DNA of 64,000 bases, taken from positions 1,736,001-1,800,000 of the forward strand of contig OZ255624.1 in NCBI GenBank assembly GCA_965276675.1. Reading direction: 5' to 3'. The notes under the pieces are model-generated. The model saw only the letters and a program-made list of their open reading frames with translations. It was not told where the DNA came from and did not search any database. A program made the position numbers and the translations under genes. Positions 9,357 to 17,643 of this stretch are shown one piece after another (the first letter of the stretch is position 1; every line of letters begins with the position of its first letter). This stretch comes from G965276675 sp965276675. GTDB lineage: Bacteria; Acidobacteriota; Terriglobia; Terriglobales; Acidobacteriaceae.

Positions 9357-10919
9357 TTGCATGCAGCAACACTCCGGGCAGGCAGCCGGGGAAGCCTGCG
9401 CCAGCGCATCGTCTTTCTCGCGGTGCTGACGTGCCTTCTGCTGCTCGCGGCCGCAACGGGCTTCGTCTATCTCATCCGTAATAGCCAGTCTTCGGTTTTA
9501 GGCAATACTGAAACGCATCTCTTTGCGCTCGGGCAGAGTTTAGCTCAGGATTACGCAAGTCGTACCCGATATGAGCTGCAGCAAGGCGAGAGACCTGCCC
9601 TGCAAAGCCCGGAAGACGATGGTCCTGATGAGATTTTGTCGCTAATGACTGCTGTGGTTTTGCGCCGGGAGCCAGGCGTGGAAGGCGGGTTCTATTCCAC
9701 ACGGGGCGGCAATCTTCTGGGGTATGCCTTTCCCACCCACGAGGGACCAGGTCCGCGGCCGAAGAAAGATATACCCGGTAGAGAACGCCCGGCCATCGAA
9801 AATCTTGCTCGCAAGGCGGCGAGTACGGGTCAGGTGCAGTCGTTGCGTTTCTCCGGGCCGCGGGATGTGGTTCTCCTTACCGCAGTGCCCGTGCGGATCA
9901 ATGGGCAAATACTCGGCAGCACCTGGATGATGCAGCGCTTGCCGGGCGTTAACTCCGGCCGGAACCTACAGCTTCTCTTCGGCTCTGTCGGATTTGCCCT
10001 TGCGGCGTTCAGCTGTGCGCTGGTCGCGTTCCTCATCACAACACGAGTGCAGGCTGGCGTGACCGCCGTACTATCCCGCCTAACGCAGCTTCAAGAGGAT
10101 CTTTCCTCGCGCCGTGTGACGGAGGAACAGCTCGTTGAGTTCGAGCAAGTCTTGACCGGGGTCGACCAGCTCTCGTTGGCGCTTGAAGACAAGATACGGA
10201 GCGAGCGCGCTCTGGAGAGCCGGTTGCGGCATGGCGAGCGTCTCTCCTCGCTCGGTCTGTTCGCAGCCGGCATCGCCCATGAGCTGCGAAATCCGCTGGC
10301 CACCATCCGGCTGCGCACGCAGATGTCGCAACGCGCCGACGAGCTGAGTGCGGTGGATCGCAACAGCGCCGTAGTCCTCACGGAGATCGCCCGGCTCGAT
10401 GCCATGATCGAACGGCTCCTCTATTTCTCGCGTCCCATTCAACTTGATGCGAAGCCTACGAACCTGCATGAGCTGTGCCAGGAGATTCTCGAGGCATGGG
10501 CTCCGCGTTTTGCCGATACCTCGATCCATGCCACGTGCGCCGGTGATCGCGAGTGCTCCTGCATGGCAGATCCCGGCAAGCTGCGGCAGGTCATCGAAAA
10601 TCTACTACAGAACGCGGTCGAATCGCTAAGCGAAGTCGACGACCGCGAGCGCACCGTGACGGTGCGCTCGATCGAAAGCGAGGCCTTTGCGGAGATCCGG
10701 GTCGAAGACAACGGGCCTGGCGTTGCACCCGGGATACAGGGCAAAGTACTCGATCCATTCTTTACCACCAAAGAACGCGGCACCGGGTTGGGACTCTCAA
10801 TTGCGTACGAGATCGTCAAAGCGCATGACGGCGACCTTACACTCGGTGCGATGCCGGGCGGTGGCGCCGTCGCGGTTGTGCGTCTTCCAAAGCCGGCAGA
10901 GAAGGGAAGCTCAGAGTGA
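9357..10919 (+). CDS. Membrane sensor histidine kinase (NtrB-like)
   Basis: About 520 residues: a membrane helix (LAVLTCLLLLAAATGFVYLI), a periplasmic sensor region of about 170 residues, a second helix (VGFALAAFSCALVAFLIT), a linker, the dimerisation box GIAHELRNPL (phospho-accepting His near residue 308), and an ATPase domain with VIENLLQNAVESL, VEDNGPGV and GTGLGLSIAYEIVKAH. It should autophosphorylate and pass phosphate to the next gene's receiver. I chose TTG 9357 because AAGGAG sits 6 bases upstream; an in-frame TTG at 9294 would add 21 residues without a ribosome site. It overlaps the regulator by four bases. Confidence 0.88.
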   Translation: MHAATLRAGSRGSLRQRIVFLAVLTCLLLLAAATGFVYLIRNSQSSVLGNTETHLFALGQSLAQDYASRTRYELQQGERPALQSPEDDGPDEILSLMTAVVLRREPGVEGGFYSTRGGNLLGYAFPTHEGPGPRPKKDIPGRERPAIENLARKAASTGQVQSLRFSGPRDVVLLTAVPVRINGQILGSTWMMQRLPGVNSGRNLQLLFGSVGFALAAFSCALVAFLITTRVQAGVTAVLSRLTQLQEDLSSRRVTEEQLVEFEQVLTGVDQLSLALEDKIRSERALESRLRHGERLSSLGLFAAGIAHELRNPLATIRLRTQMSQRADELSAVDRNSAVVLTEIARLDAMIERLLYFSRPIQLDAKPTNLHELCQEILEAWAPRFADTSIHATCAGDRECSCMADPGKLRQVIENLLQNAVESLSEVDDRERTVTVRSIESEAFAEIRVEDNGPGVAPGIQGKVLDPFFTTKERGTGLGLSIAYEIVKAHDGDLTLGAMPGGGAVAVVRLPKPAEKGSSE

Positions 10920-12352
10920 CCGCAACGTCTGTAACCGCAACGTCCAGGGAATCGATTCTTGTGGTGGATGACGACAGCAATCTGCGCGCCACACTGAAGG
11001 AGCTGTTGGAAGCGCAGGAGTATCGCGTCTTCGATGCGAGCAACGGACAGGACGCGCTTCAGGTGCTCGAAGGTGGCGGCATCGATCTGGTCTTGTGCGA
11101 CTGGAAGATGCCCGTTCGCGGAGGTGAAGAGTTGCTCCGCTCCCTGGCTGAGCGGGACGAGTGGGGCACGCCCCCAGTCATCATCATGACGGCCCACGGC
11201 ACCGGCCCGAATGCCATCACGTCCATGCAGCTCGGTGCGTACGACTTTATCGTAAAGCCGTTTGATCTTGACGAAATGATGGCGACGATCCGGCGCGCCA
11301 TGCAGCACGTTGCGTTGCAGAAGGAGGTGCATCGCTTGCGGCGAGCGACAACGCGCAATGCTGAAGAACGCGAAATTTCCGGCCGCCGCATGGTAGGCAC
11401 CTCGCCGGCGATGATTGAAGTGTTCAAGGCGATCGGGCGTGTCGCGCAGACCGACATTCCGGTGTTGCTGTTGGGCGAGACTGGAACCGGCAAGGAGCTC
11501 GCGGCGCGCTCCATTCACGAGAACAGCGCGCGCCGCGGCAGACCATTTGTGGTTATCAACTGCGCCGCGCTCCCGCACGATCTGCTCGAATCCGAGCTCT
11601 TTGGGCACGAAAAAGGTGCTTTTACAGGCGCTTTAGCGCGCAAAACAGGCAAGTTCGAGGCCGCGGGGGGAGGCACAGTCTTCCTGGACGAAGTCGGCGA
11701 GCTGCCCCTCTCACTCCAACCTAAGCTCCTACGCGTTCTGCAGGAACATACATTTGAGCGCGTTGGCGGCACAGAGTCGATCTCCGCGGATTTCCGCGTG
11801 GTTACAGCAACGAACCGGGTGCTGGAAGACGAGGTGGAAGAGAAACGCTTCCGCTCAGACCTGTACTACAGGTTGAAGGTCTTCAGCATTCCACTGCCGC
11901 CGCTACGGGCGCGCCGCTCGGACATTTTTCCCCTCGCCGAACACATCCTCGCGCGTTACAACGAACGCAACCATCAACGGACGCGCGGCTTCAGCGATGA
12001 CGCAATCGTCGCGTTGCAGCAGTATGCCTTTCCCGGAAATATTCGCGAACTCGAACACATTGTCGAGAGCGTTGCTGTCGCGGCGGGAAATCACCTCATC
12101 ACTCTTCAGCTGCTGCAGAGTGCGCTCGCGGTGCCCTCCAGCCATCCGACCGAGTTAAGCCTTGCGAGCTTGCTGAAGCTGCCCTTTCATGCATCGGTGC
12201 GGGAGTGGGAAAAGCGGCTGGTGATGACGGCGCTTGAAGAGAGTGATGGAAACAAATCTGACGCCGCGCGCAGGCTCGAGATTCACCGGCGACTGCTTTA
12301 CGAGAAGATACGTCAGCTCGGGCTGGATGGCGGCGATGATGCCTCAGAATGA
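10916..12352 (+). CDS. NtrC-family sigma-54-dependent response regulator
   Basis: A 478-residue activator: receiver domain (VVDDDSN at the start, phosphorylation site Asp62 in CDWKMP), AAA+ domain with Walker A GETGTGKE (near residue 187), the sigma-54-contacting GAFTGA loop and Walker B GGTVFLDEVGE, then a C-terminal Fis-type helix-turn-helix (residues about 430-475). GTG 10916 overlaps the kinase stop codon (GTGA), so the pair is translationally coupled. It should activate sigma-54 promoters when phosphorylated; the candidate element at 8348-8362 would make it self-regulating. Confidence 0.92.
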   Translation: MTATSVTATSRESILVVDDDSNLRATLKELLEAQEYRVFDASNGQDALQVLEGGGIDLVLCDWKMPVRGGEELLRSLAERDEWGTPPVIIMTAHGTGPNAITSMQLGAYDFIVKPFDLDEMMATIRRAMQHVALQKEVHRLRRATTRNAEEREISGRRMVGTSPAMIEVFKAIGRVAQTDIPVLLLGETGTGKELAARSIHENSARRGRPFVVINCAALPHDLLESELFGHEKGAFTGALARKTGKFEAAGGGTVFLDEVGELPLSLQPKLLRVLQEHTFERVGGTESISADFRVVTATNRVLEDEVEEKRFRSDLYYRLKVFSIPLPPLRARRSDIFPLAEHILARYNERNHQRTRGFSDDAIVALQQYAFPGNIRELEHIVESVAVAAGNHLITLQLLQSALAVPSSHPTELSLASLLKLPFHASVREWEKRLVMTALEESDGNKSDAARRLEIHRRLLYEKIRQLGLDGGDDASE

Positions 12353-13616
12353 GCCGCTTCGCACGCGTGACGGGAACTCGACCGAAGCAGCTCGCACGCC
12401 CCTCGTCACACGCAGCCGCATCGGGCTGAACGCGGCCAACTTCTTCCAGGCAGAGGCCGTCGGGGTTGTTCTTCCCATTCTGAATACATTCCTACGCGAC
12501 GCCCACTGGAGCTACGATCAGATTGGGTTCGCGACTGCGGTCGCGGGCTTGGGCACTCTGCTCTTTCAGACACCTGCTGGGTATCTGGTTGATCGGCTGC
12601 GCAACCGGCGTATGCTCTTTGCGGCAGCCTCTCTGGCGGTGGGCGCCTGCTTTGGTTCCCTGCCGCTGTTGCCGCGCACCCCGGCCTGGATCGATCCGCT
12701 GCTCTTTCTCTCTGGCGTGCTTCAGACCATCTTTGTGCCGCTGCTTGGCGCTCTTGCGCTCGCCCTCGCCGGGCATAAAGCGCTAAGCCGCACGCTCGGC
12801 GAAAACCAGGGCTGGAACCATGCTGGCAACATCGTCGCCGCGCTGCTGGCGTTCTTTGCGGTCCGGTATCTCGGCACGGCGTTGATCTTTTACTCCGTTG
12901 CGCTTGCGTCGTTGCTAGGTGCGTTTACGGTCTACCTGATTCGCAGTTCTGACTTTAAAGAAAGTGACGTTCCCGCCGAGGAGAACAAAGAGAAAGCATC
13001 AGGGAGAACTTCTTGGAAAGATTTACTACGCGATAAGCACGTGCTTCTTCTTCTGCTCTCCGTCGGCGCATTTCATCTGGCAAATGCGCCGATCCTTCCG
13101 CTGACCGCGTTGTATATAAAACACCTTGGTGGGTCCACTGCGCTGACCACCTTTACCGTACTCTCCGCGCAGATGGTGATGGTGCCGATGGCGTGGATCG
13201 CGGGCCGGCTATGCGACTCCTGGGGCAGAAAACCTGTGATGGCCATCGCCTTCTGGGTTCTGCCCGCGCGCATCGCCTCTTACACGCTGGCGCACAACCC
13301 GCACGCCGTGGTCTTTCTCCAGTCACTGGACGGCATCGGTGCAGGCATCTACGGCGTAGCCATCGTGGCCTTCGCCGCAGACCTCGCCGCGGGCAAGGGG
13401 CAGTTCAACACGCTGCTCGGGATCTTCGCGACGGCTCAGGCAATCGGCGGGGTCGCAGGGCCGCTGATCTCTGGCGTGTTGCTACAGCACTTCGGCTTCA
13501 ATACGACATTTATCGCCTTCGCGGCGCTCGCGCTCGGTGGCGCGCTGCTCTATCAGTTCAGCGTGCCCGAGACTGGTGCGACAACTTCCGAAGCAGCAGC
13601 GCTCGCCACATCCTGA
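12327..13616 (+). CDS. Major facilitator superfamily transporter
   Basis: About 430 residues with 12 predicted membrane helices. The loop between helices 2 and 3 carries PAGYLVDRLRNRRML, a version of the MFS signature, and a charged central loop (residues about 205-235) separates the two halves. The substrate cannot be read from sequence; drug or metabolite efflux is most likely. The start lies inside the end of the regulator gene: ATGs at 12327, 12336 and 12339 are all possible. The overlap puts it in the kinase-regulator operon, so it could be an output of that system. It ends 9 bases before the convergent VOC gene. Confidence 0.85.
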   Translation: MAAMMPQNEPLRTRDGNSTEAARTPLVTRSRIGLNAANFFQAEAVGVVLPILNTFLRDAHWSYDQIGFATAVAGLGTLLFQTPAGYLVDRLRNRRMLFAAASLAVGACFGSLPLLPRTPAWIDPLLFLSGVLQTIFVPLLGALALALAGHKALSRTLGENQGWNHAGNIVAALLAFFAVRYLGTALIFYSVALASLLGAFTVYLIRSSDFKESDVPAEENKEKASGRTSWKDLLRDKHVLLLLLSVGAFHLANAPILPLTALYIKHLGGSTALTTFTVLSAQMVMVPMAWIAGRLCDSWGRKPVMAIAFWVLPARIASYTLAHNPHAVVFLQSLDGIGAGIYGVAIVAFAADLAAGKGQFNTLLGIFATAQAIGGVAGPLISGVLLQHFGFNTTFIAFAALALGGALLYQFSVPETGATTSEAAALATS

Positions 13617-13625
13617 CAAGGTCCA

Positions 13626-14573
13626 TCAATGCGTTGGACTCGCCGCCGTGAACGGAGAGCAGCAGGGCTTTTCGACCGGCTGGAACTCCATCAGCTCGAC
13701 CCGCGTTCCATCCGGATCGTATAGATTGTACTGCCACTTGCCGTCTTTGCCGATCTGCGGTCCATTATGACGCGGACTCAGCCGGCCAGCCTTCGTCAGC
13801 GTTTCCACCGCAGCGGCCATCGACGGCACGCCCAGCGAGAAGTGATTCAGCACGCCTAGCTGGTCCGCCGTAATCGAATCGGCATTCACATCCGAAGAGC
13901 CACCGACCATCATGTACTCCAGCCAGTCCGAGCCATTAGGCACCTGCTGCGAAATCCAGTCGAGTCTGCCTTCGTGCATGCCTCCAAACCAGTACGGGCG
14001 AAAGCCGACCAGCTCTCGATAGAAACCATCCTCGGCTGCTCTGCTATGCACCAAAAAGCCCGCATGGATGATCCGGCTACTGATCGGCTGAGCTCGTACA
14101 AGCGCCGGAGCATGCGCCCAGGGCTGAATAAACTGCACTTTATTTCCCTCTGGATCGCGGGAGTAGAACCAGCGGCTGCCATCTTTTCCTGTCTCGACAG
14201 GGCCCATGCCGGTTCCGCCGTGAGCGGCGAGATACGCCCGCATCCGGTTTACGTCGTCCGTCAGGTACGCGACATGGTCGATGCGGCTCATACCGTGTTG
14301 CGTCGGCAATGGCAGCACCTCGACAAACTGCGTTGGACTGAAGTAGTAGCGAGTGCCATCGTGGTCTTCGGGATCGCTACCCTTGGCCGCACCAAGGATG
14401 GTTGTGTAGAAGTGCTCCGAAGCAGCCGGATCGCTCGCGTAGACACACATATGCGAGATGGCGGTGATTTCGGGCCGCTGGCCGTTTGCCGGAGCAGGTT
14501 TCGTTGCGGCGAGCGCGTTGCCGAGCGGCGCGGAAAGCAGGATGATCGCGCATGTCACAAAAGCGTTCTTCAC
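13626..14573 (-). CDS. Secreted two-domain VOC (glyoxalase-fold) protein
   Basis: A 315-residue protein with a signal peptide (FVTCAIILLSAPLGNALA, cleavage near residue 22) and two vicinal-oxygen-chelate domains: ITAISHMCVYASDPAASEHF starts the first, IIHAGFLVHSRAAEDGFYR the second. Pairs of His/Glu residues (SHM, DHVAYL, VELMEF) could bind a metal. The VOC fold covers glyoxalases, dioxygenases and resistance proteins; which one this is cannot be said. Export to the periplasm is unusual for the fold. The start is GTG 14573. Confidence 0.8.
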   Translation of the reverse strand: MKNAFVTCAIILLSAPLGNALAATKPAPANGQRPEITAISHMCVYASDPAASEHFYTTILGAAKGSDPEDHDGTRYYFSPTQFVEVLPLPTQHGMSRIDHVAYLTDDVNRMRAYLAAHGGTGMGPVETGKDGSRWFYSRDPEGNKVQFIQPWAHAPALVRAQPISSRIIHAGFLVHSRAAEDGFYRELVGFRPYWFGGMHEGRLDWISQQVPNGSDWLEYMMVGGSSDVNADSITADQLGVLNHFSLGVPSMAAAVETLTKAGRLSPRHNGPQIGKDGKWQYNLYDPDGTRVELMEFQPVEKPCCSPFTAASPTH

Positions 14574-14653
14574 GAAGCCCCATTACTGCAAATTGCCCTT
14601 GCAGCACCGATAGACTATAGCGCCGTTGGAAAACGCGGTCGATTGTGGCTTCG

Positions 14654-15028
14654 CTACTTACGCAAATAACTGTCAGCGCCTGTAATCCAGTCCTGCCGCG
14701 GAGGATCGAAGAGATCGATGTCGACGGTGTCCTCAAGGGCCTCAGCGCGGTGGACAACATTCGAGGGAATCACCAGCACCTCGCCGGCCCGCACGGTAAG
14801 CTCGCGACCTTCGATTGTGAAACGCAGCGCACCTTCGAGAATGTACGTGATCTGCTCATTCTCATGTTGGTGCTCTGGCACAACGCAACCCTTATGAAGA
14901 ACAAGGCGCGCCAACATCGCGCGCTGGCCGTAGACAAACTGCCGTTCCAGCAATGGGTTCACTTTTTCAACAGGCATCTCGCTGAAGCTGACGTGCCGGA
15001 CCTGTGTCTCGCTCTTGCTCTCTTCCAT
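14654..15028 (-). CDS. Small cupin-domain protein
   Basis: A 124-residue single-domain cupin. Motif 1 is PEHQHENEQITYILEG with the His-x-His-x3-Glu metal ligands, and motif 2 is LVIPSNVVHRAEA with the last His. Proteins of this type bind a divalent metal and act as small isomerases, dioxygenases or sensors; the substrate is unknown. The start is well fixed by AGGAG four bases before the ATG at 15028. It is divergent from the SDR gene at 15110, and the 80 bases between them probably hold both promoters. Confidence 0.8.
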   Translation of the reverse strand: MEESKSETQVRHVSFSEMPVEKVNPLLERQFVYGQRAMLARLVLHKGCVVPEHQHENEQITYILEGALRFTIEGRELTVRAGEVLVIPSNVVHRAEALEDTVDIDLFDPPRQDWITGADSYLRK

Positions 15029-15109
15029 AACTCTCCTGAACTACTTTGTTTCACAGACGCCATTCTCGCGCAAATGCAACGCTCAAAGTTTGACATACTA
15101 ATCTTACTT

Positions 15110-15898
15110 ATGGAAACAGGTCTAAGTCATCGCGTCGCTATCGTAGCAGCATCCAGTCAGGGAATCGGCCGAGCAACGGCCATGGCCTTTGCCGCCGAGG
15201 GCGCGCATCTCGCGCTTTGCGCGCGTGACGAAAAGGCTGTCCGCGGCGTGGCTGATGAGATCACTGCACGCTTTGCGGTCGAGGTATACGCGGCCCCGCT
15301 GGACGTAGCCGGCGATGCAGGCGTACGTGCATTTGTGCGCGACGTGGATGCACGCTTCGGCAGGGTTGACGTGTGCGTCACCAATGCCGGAGGGCCGCCC
15401 GCGAAGCTCTTCAGCGAGACCACGATGGAAGAGTGGGACAAGGCCTACGCTCTCAACCTGCGGAGCATCGTCTCGTTTGCGCATGCCGTGTTGCCGTTGA
15501 TGCAGCAGCGCAAGTGGGGTCGCTTCGTTACACTCACCTCGATCTCCGTCAAGCAGCCAGTGCCAAGCCTAGTGCTTTCAAATTCGATCCGGACCGGAGT
15601 TCTGGGACTGGTCCGGTCGCTCGCCGGCCAGTACGGCAGGGACAACATCACGGTCAACAATGTCGGCCCGGGCTACACGGCAACGGACCGGCTGAAAGTG
15701 CTGGCCGCAAGCCGTGCGCAGGCCTCCGGCTCCTCACAGGAGGCTTATTTTGCAGAGCTGGCAAAAGACATTCCACTTGGCCGGGTCGCAGAGCCAGAGG
15801 AGGTCGCTGATGCGATCGTCTGGCTGGCCTCCGAACGCGCCTCCTACATCACGGGACAGACAATCCTAGTGGACGGAGGAGTGTACCGGGGAATTTGA
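15110..15898 (+). CDS. SDR-family protein with atypical active site (BKR-like)
   Basis: A 262-residue Rossmann protein of the short-chain dehydrogenase type: cofactor loop AASSQGIGRATA (a variant of TGxxxGIG), the NAG motif TNAGGPPA, and the late SYITGQTILVDGGV. The catalytic YxxxK is missing: where it should lie the sequence reads PSLVLSNSIRTGV, with Leu/Ser for Tyr and Arg for Lys. A known BKR-like SDR subgroup has this feature, so it may be a non-classical reductase or a binding protein. The frame stays open far upstream, but ATG 15110 is where family similarity begins. Confidence 0.8.
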   Translation: METGLSHRVAIVAASSQGIGRATAMAFAAEGAHLALCARDEKAVRGVADEITARFAVEVYAAPLDVAGDAGVRAFVRDVDARFGRVDVCVTNAGGPPAKLFSETTMEEWDKAYALNLRSIVSFAHAVLPLMQQRKWGRFVTLTSISVKQPVPSLVLSNSIRTGVLGLVRSLAGQYGRDNITVNNVGPGYTATDRLKVLAASRAQASGSSQEAYFAELAKDIPLGRVAEPEEVADAIVWLASERASYITGQTILVDGGVYRGI

Positions 15899-15908
15899 TG
15901 CCTGCGCG

Positions 15909-16511
15909 CTATTTCTGCTCACTCGCCTTCCAGCGCTCCAGATCCTCAGGGGTGTCGATGTCAAAGGCGCCGCCCTCGAAGGGAACCGGATCCACCTCGG
16001 CGCTATGCCGCATCAGAATCGCGCGCGCGCCGCGGTCGCCTGCTACGCTTTCAAGCTCACCGAAGTACGCTTGGGAAAAGATCGCCGGAACGCCCAAGCT
16101 GCCGCCATATTTCGCCGCTGTGATGCAGCTCCGCTTGCGTAGATGTCCCTCGCGCATGCGGCGGAGCAACTCGGAGCTGATCCGCGGCTGATCGCATACC
16201 AGTAGGAGCACGTCTTCTGGAACGCCATCTTTCATCGCAGCACGCACTCCGTAATGAAGCGAGGTCGACATGCCGAGCTGCCACTCAGGGTTTTGAACGA
16301 CCTGCACCACAACGCCATCCAGGGCACGCGAGACGCGCTCCGCATGCGCGCCCACGACTACATAGACCGGTGCGAAACCAGCCTCAGTGGCGCACACAAC
16401 TGCGCGGCGCACCAGGCTCTCACCCTGCGATTGGAGCAACTGCTTTGGCTGGCCCAGGCGGGACGACGCACCGGCGGCCAGCACGACTGCCGGGATCGGA
16501 CGCTCAGGCAT
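15909..16511 (-). CDS. mocA: MobA-like nucleotidyltransferase (molybdenum cofactor cytidylyltransferase)
   Basis: A 200-residue enzyme with the nucleotide-binding start PAVVLAAGASSRLGQPKQLL and a LLVCDQPRISSELL metal loop, typical of MocA/MobA-like enzymes that attach CMP to molybdopterin. It is the last gene of the molybdenum oxidoreductase operon, where such an enzyme makes the MCD cofactor needed by the xanthine oxidase family. The preferred ATG (16511) overlaps the xdhC stop by a few bases; in-frame starts up to 16547 exist but precede the conserved region. Confidence 0.85.
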   Translation of the reverse strand: MPERPIPAVVLAAGASSRLGQPKQLLQSQGESLVRRAVVCATEAGFAPVYVVVGAHAERVSRALDGVVVQVVQNPEWQLGMSTSLHYGVRAAMKDGVPEDVLLLVCDQPRISSELLRRMREGHLRKRSCITAAKYGGSLGVPAIFSQAYFGELESVAGDRGARAILMRHSAEVDPVPFEGGAFDIDTPEDLERWKASEQK

Positions 16512-17643
16512 GCATAGTTGCATTGCGAGCGGCCGGGACCGCATCACCCTCTACGGAAGCTGTTGGCTTGGTACGCTCGTGCGAAAGCATTTCGATCTCC
16601 GCCACGATCGAGAGTGCAATGCTCGCTGGGTTCTCAGCGCCGATATTCAATCCAACCGGCGCTTTCAGACGCGCCATGCATGCTTCAGGTGTCAGGCCAA
16701 GCTCCGGAGCGATTTCGCTCACCAGCTGCTCGGTGCGCCGCCGTGGTCCCAGCACACCGAGATAGCGCAGGCTCATTGGCAGAAGATGCGCCAGCAGCCG
16801 GCGGTCCTGCTCGTAACTGTGCGTGATTAGTACCGCTGCGTCGGTAGGCCGAAGTTGCAGCTCTCCCAAGCTTGTCGCCGTGAGTGTGACAATCTCATCG
16901 GCCATCCGAAAGCGTGCGCGCGTCGGCAGGTTCGATCGCGCATCGGCTACCACAACGTGCCATCCCTGCGTGTGCGCCAGATCTGCGAGCGGGATTGCGT
17001 CGTCCCCGGCGCCAAAGAGAAACAGCCCTGGGCGCGGCGCGAGGAACTCGGCAAAGACCTCGACCTCTTCGCCGTTCAACTCAACTCTCTGCCACGCCGA
17101 ACACCCCCCAGCGGTTGCACTCGCGGCAAGCTCCGCCGGTTCTCCTACGCTTCCGGGCAGGCTGCGCTTCGCGATACTGGTTCCGCTAATCACGGTAGCA
17201 ACAGAGCAGGGAAGTCGCGACGCGAAGAGCTGCTCAAGCAGCTCCAGTATCGGTCCTGCGCTCGCCGCGCGTTCGAGCAGCACGTGTACCGTGCCACCGC
17301 AACCCAGGCCGTAGGGTATATCGCCATCAACGTCAAAAAAGGTTGAGTAGCGCTGCACGGTTGCGCCCGACTCGGTAAGCCACCACGCTTTGCGGGTGAC
17401 CTCGGCCTCCAGGCATCCACCGCTGATCGTTCCAGCCCGGCGGCCACTCTTCGTCAACAGCATGCGCGCACCCGGCTTGCGATACGAAGAGCCCTCGACC
17501 GCCACGACGGTGGCTAGCAGATACGGATCGCTGGACTCCTGGGCGGCTCGCCACAGCTCCAGCAGCGGGCCGAGATCCGAGAGGCTACTCGACGCGCAGC
17601 GTGTGTCTGTCTGAGTCTTGATGTGAGTCTCGCGGTCTGCCAC
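16504..17643 (-). CDS. xdhC: XdhC/CoxI-family molybdenum cofactor insertion protein
   Basis: A 379-residue maturation factor. The N-terminal XdhC domain has GSSYRKPGARMLL and GTISGGCLEAEV, and the C-terminal Rossmann domain has LFLFGAGDDAIPLADLA. XdhC-type proteins bind the sulfurated molybdenum cofactor and deliver it to the large subunit. GTG 17643 shares a base with the paoC stop (TAGTG), so translation is coupled. Its position between the large subunit and mocA fits this role fully. Confidence 0.88.
   Translation of the reverse strand: MADRETHIKTQTDTRCASSSLSDLGPLLELWRAAQESSDPYLLATVVAVEGSSYRKPGARMLLTKSGRRAGTISGGCLEAEVTRKAWWLTESGATVQRYSTFFDVDGDIPYGLGCGGTVHVLLERAASAGPILELLEQLFASRLPCSVATVISGTSIAKRSLPGSVGEPAELAASATAGGCSAWQRVELNGEEVEVFAEFLAPRPGLFLFGAGDDAIPLADLAHTQGWHVVVADARSNLPTRARFRMADEIVTLTATSLGELQLRPTDAAVLITHSYEQDRRLLAHLLPMSLRYLGVLGPRRRTEQLVSEIAPELGLTPEACMARLKAPVGLNIGAENPASIALSIVAEIEMLSHERTKPTASVEGDAVPAARNATMHA

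Noticed and set aside
10439..11608. A 389-codon frame antisense to the kinase and regulator genes
   Set aside because: Spans two real genes on the other strand and shows no domain.
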